A DNA stretch of 6,631 nt from Spirochaetota bacterium (GTDB taxonomy: Bacteria > Spirochaetota > Spirochaetia > Treponematales > Breznakiellaceae): positions 1 to 6,631 of the forward strand of contig JAEWSV010000171.1 of the NCBI GenBank assembly GCA_023398155.1, written 5' to 3'. Positions within the stretch are counted from its first letter, which is position 1; every line of letters starts with the position of its first letter. The position numbers and the translations under genes were made by a program. The notes beneath the pieces were generated by a model that saw only the letters and a program-made list of their open reading frames with translations, was not told the origin of the DNA and ran no database searches. Below are positions 6,566 to 6,631 of the stretch, one piece after another.

Positions 6566-6631
6566 TCATGCTCCTTTCGATGCGTGCAACAACCCGGCGA
6601 TTTCCGCGGCATGGAGCGGTCGGTACGAGCC
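6566..6631 (-). CDS. C-terminal end of an upstream gene, probably an RsuA/RluB-family rRNA pseudouridine synthase (partial)
   Basis: Only the last 21 codons and a TGA stop (6568-6566) are inside the window; the gene enters from the right edge in frame with the first base. The visible tail contains G-S-Y-R-P-L-H-A-A-E-I-A-G-L-L. This resembles the end I remember for E. coli RsuA (GEYRPLTEEEIASVV), a family that converts uridine to pseudouridine in ribosomal RNA. A synthase of this family just before cmk is a recurrent bacterial arrangement, which supports the call. The final codons (Lys-Gly-Ala) form the ribosome binding site of the next gene, whose ATG lies one base past this stop, so the two are probably translationally coupled. 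The tail is too short for certainty about family; that the frame is coding is more secure. Confidence 0.55.
   Translation of the reverse strand, partial: GSYRPLHAAEIAGLLHASKGA
6571..6577 (-). promoter_or_regulatory. Ribosome binding site of cmk-rpsA
   Basis: AAAGGAG on the minus strand sits 6 bases before the ATG at 6564-6562. It decides the start: an upstream in-frame ATG at 6612 would add 16 residues (starting MPRKSPGCC) that overlap the upstream gene in another frame and do not look like kinase sequence. Starting at 6564 gives MVIAMDGPAGSGKS, the normal N-terminus of a cytidylate kinase. Confidence 0.85.

Noticed and set aside
6565..6612. A 16-residue N-terminal extension of the kinase starting at an in-frame ATG at 6612
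   Set aside because: It overlaps the end of the upstream gene in a different frame, looks unlike kinase sequence, and the strong AAAGGAG supports the ATG at 6564.
1..6631. Sigma-54 (-24/-12) promoter sites for self-regulation by the activator
   Set aside because: Reading both strands, and especially the gene junctions, I found no convincing TGGCAC-N5-TTGC match. A weight-matrix scan would be needed to exclude weak sites.

Overview
The window is a single co-directional gene run, all read on the minus strand (right to left), with no credible gene on the plus strand. Base composition is moderately GC-rich and similar throughout. The best taxonomic clue is a fused cytidylate kinase / 30S ribosomal protein S1 polypeptide. 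I associate this fusion, from memory, with Treponema-type spirochaetes, so a GC-rich member of the Spirochaetia is my best guess. Family-level placement cannot be proved from this window.

Layout in transcription order. (1) 6631-6566: the last 21 codons of an upstream gene, whose ending resembles RsuA/RluB-type rRNA pseudouridine synthases. (2) 6564-4195: cmk-rpsA fusion, 789 aa, beginning one base after the previous stop; the S1 part has six S1 repeats. The joint carries an internal ribosome binding site and ATG that could make free S1. (3) 4184-2670: a sigma-54-dependent activator of FhlA-like layout (GAF sensor, AAA+ ATPase, Fis-type helix-turn-helix; no receiver domain), starting 10 bases after the S1 stop. 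(4) 2662-1970: a small membrane-anchored TPR protein, starting 7 bases after the activator gene. (5) 1939-1: a CHASE2-sensor class III adenylate/guanylate cyclase, starting 30 bases after the TPR gene; its catalytic domain is cut off by the left edge of the window.

The gaps are 1, 10, 7 and 30 bases, and I see no hairpin followed by a U-tract between genes, so one transcript could carry everything. The left half looks like a signalling module attached to a translation/nucleotide operon. It would comprise a cyclase with a large extracytoplasmic sensor, a TPR protein probably facing the same compartment, and a GAF-gated transcription activator that could read a cyclic nucleotide. That link is inference, but it rests on visible features: the gene order and an NK...F...D pattern in the GAF domain. 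There is no RNA gene, mobile element, CRISPR array or gene-free stretch longer than 30 bases.
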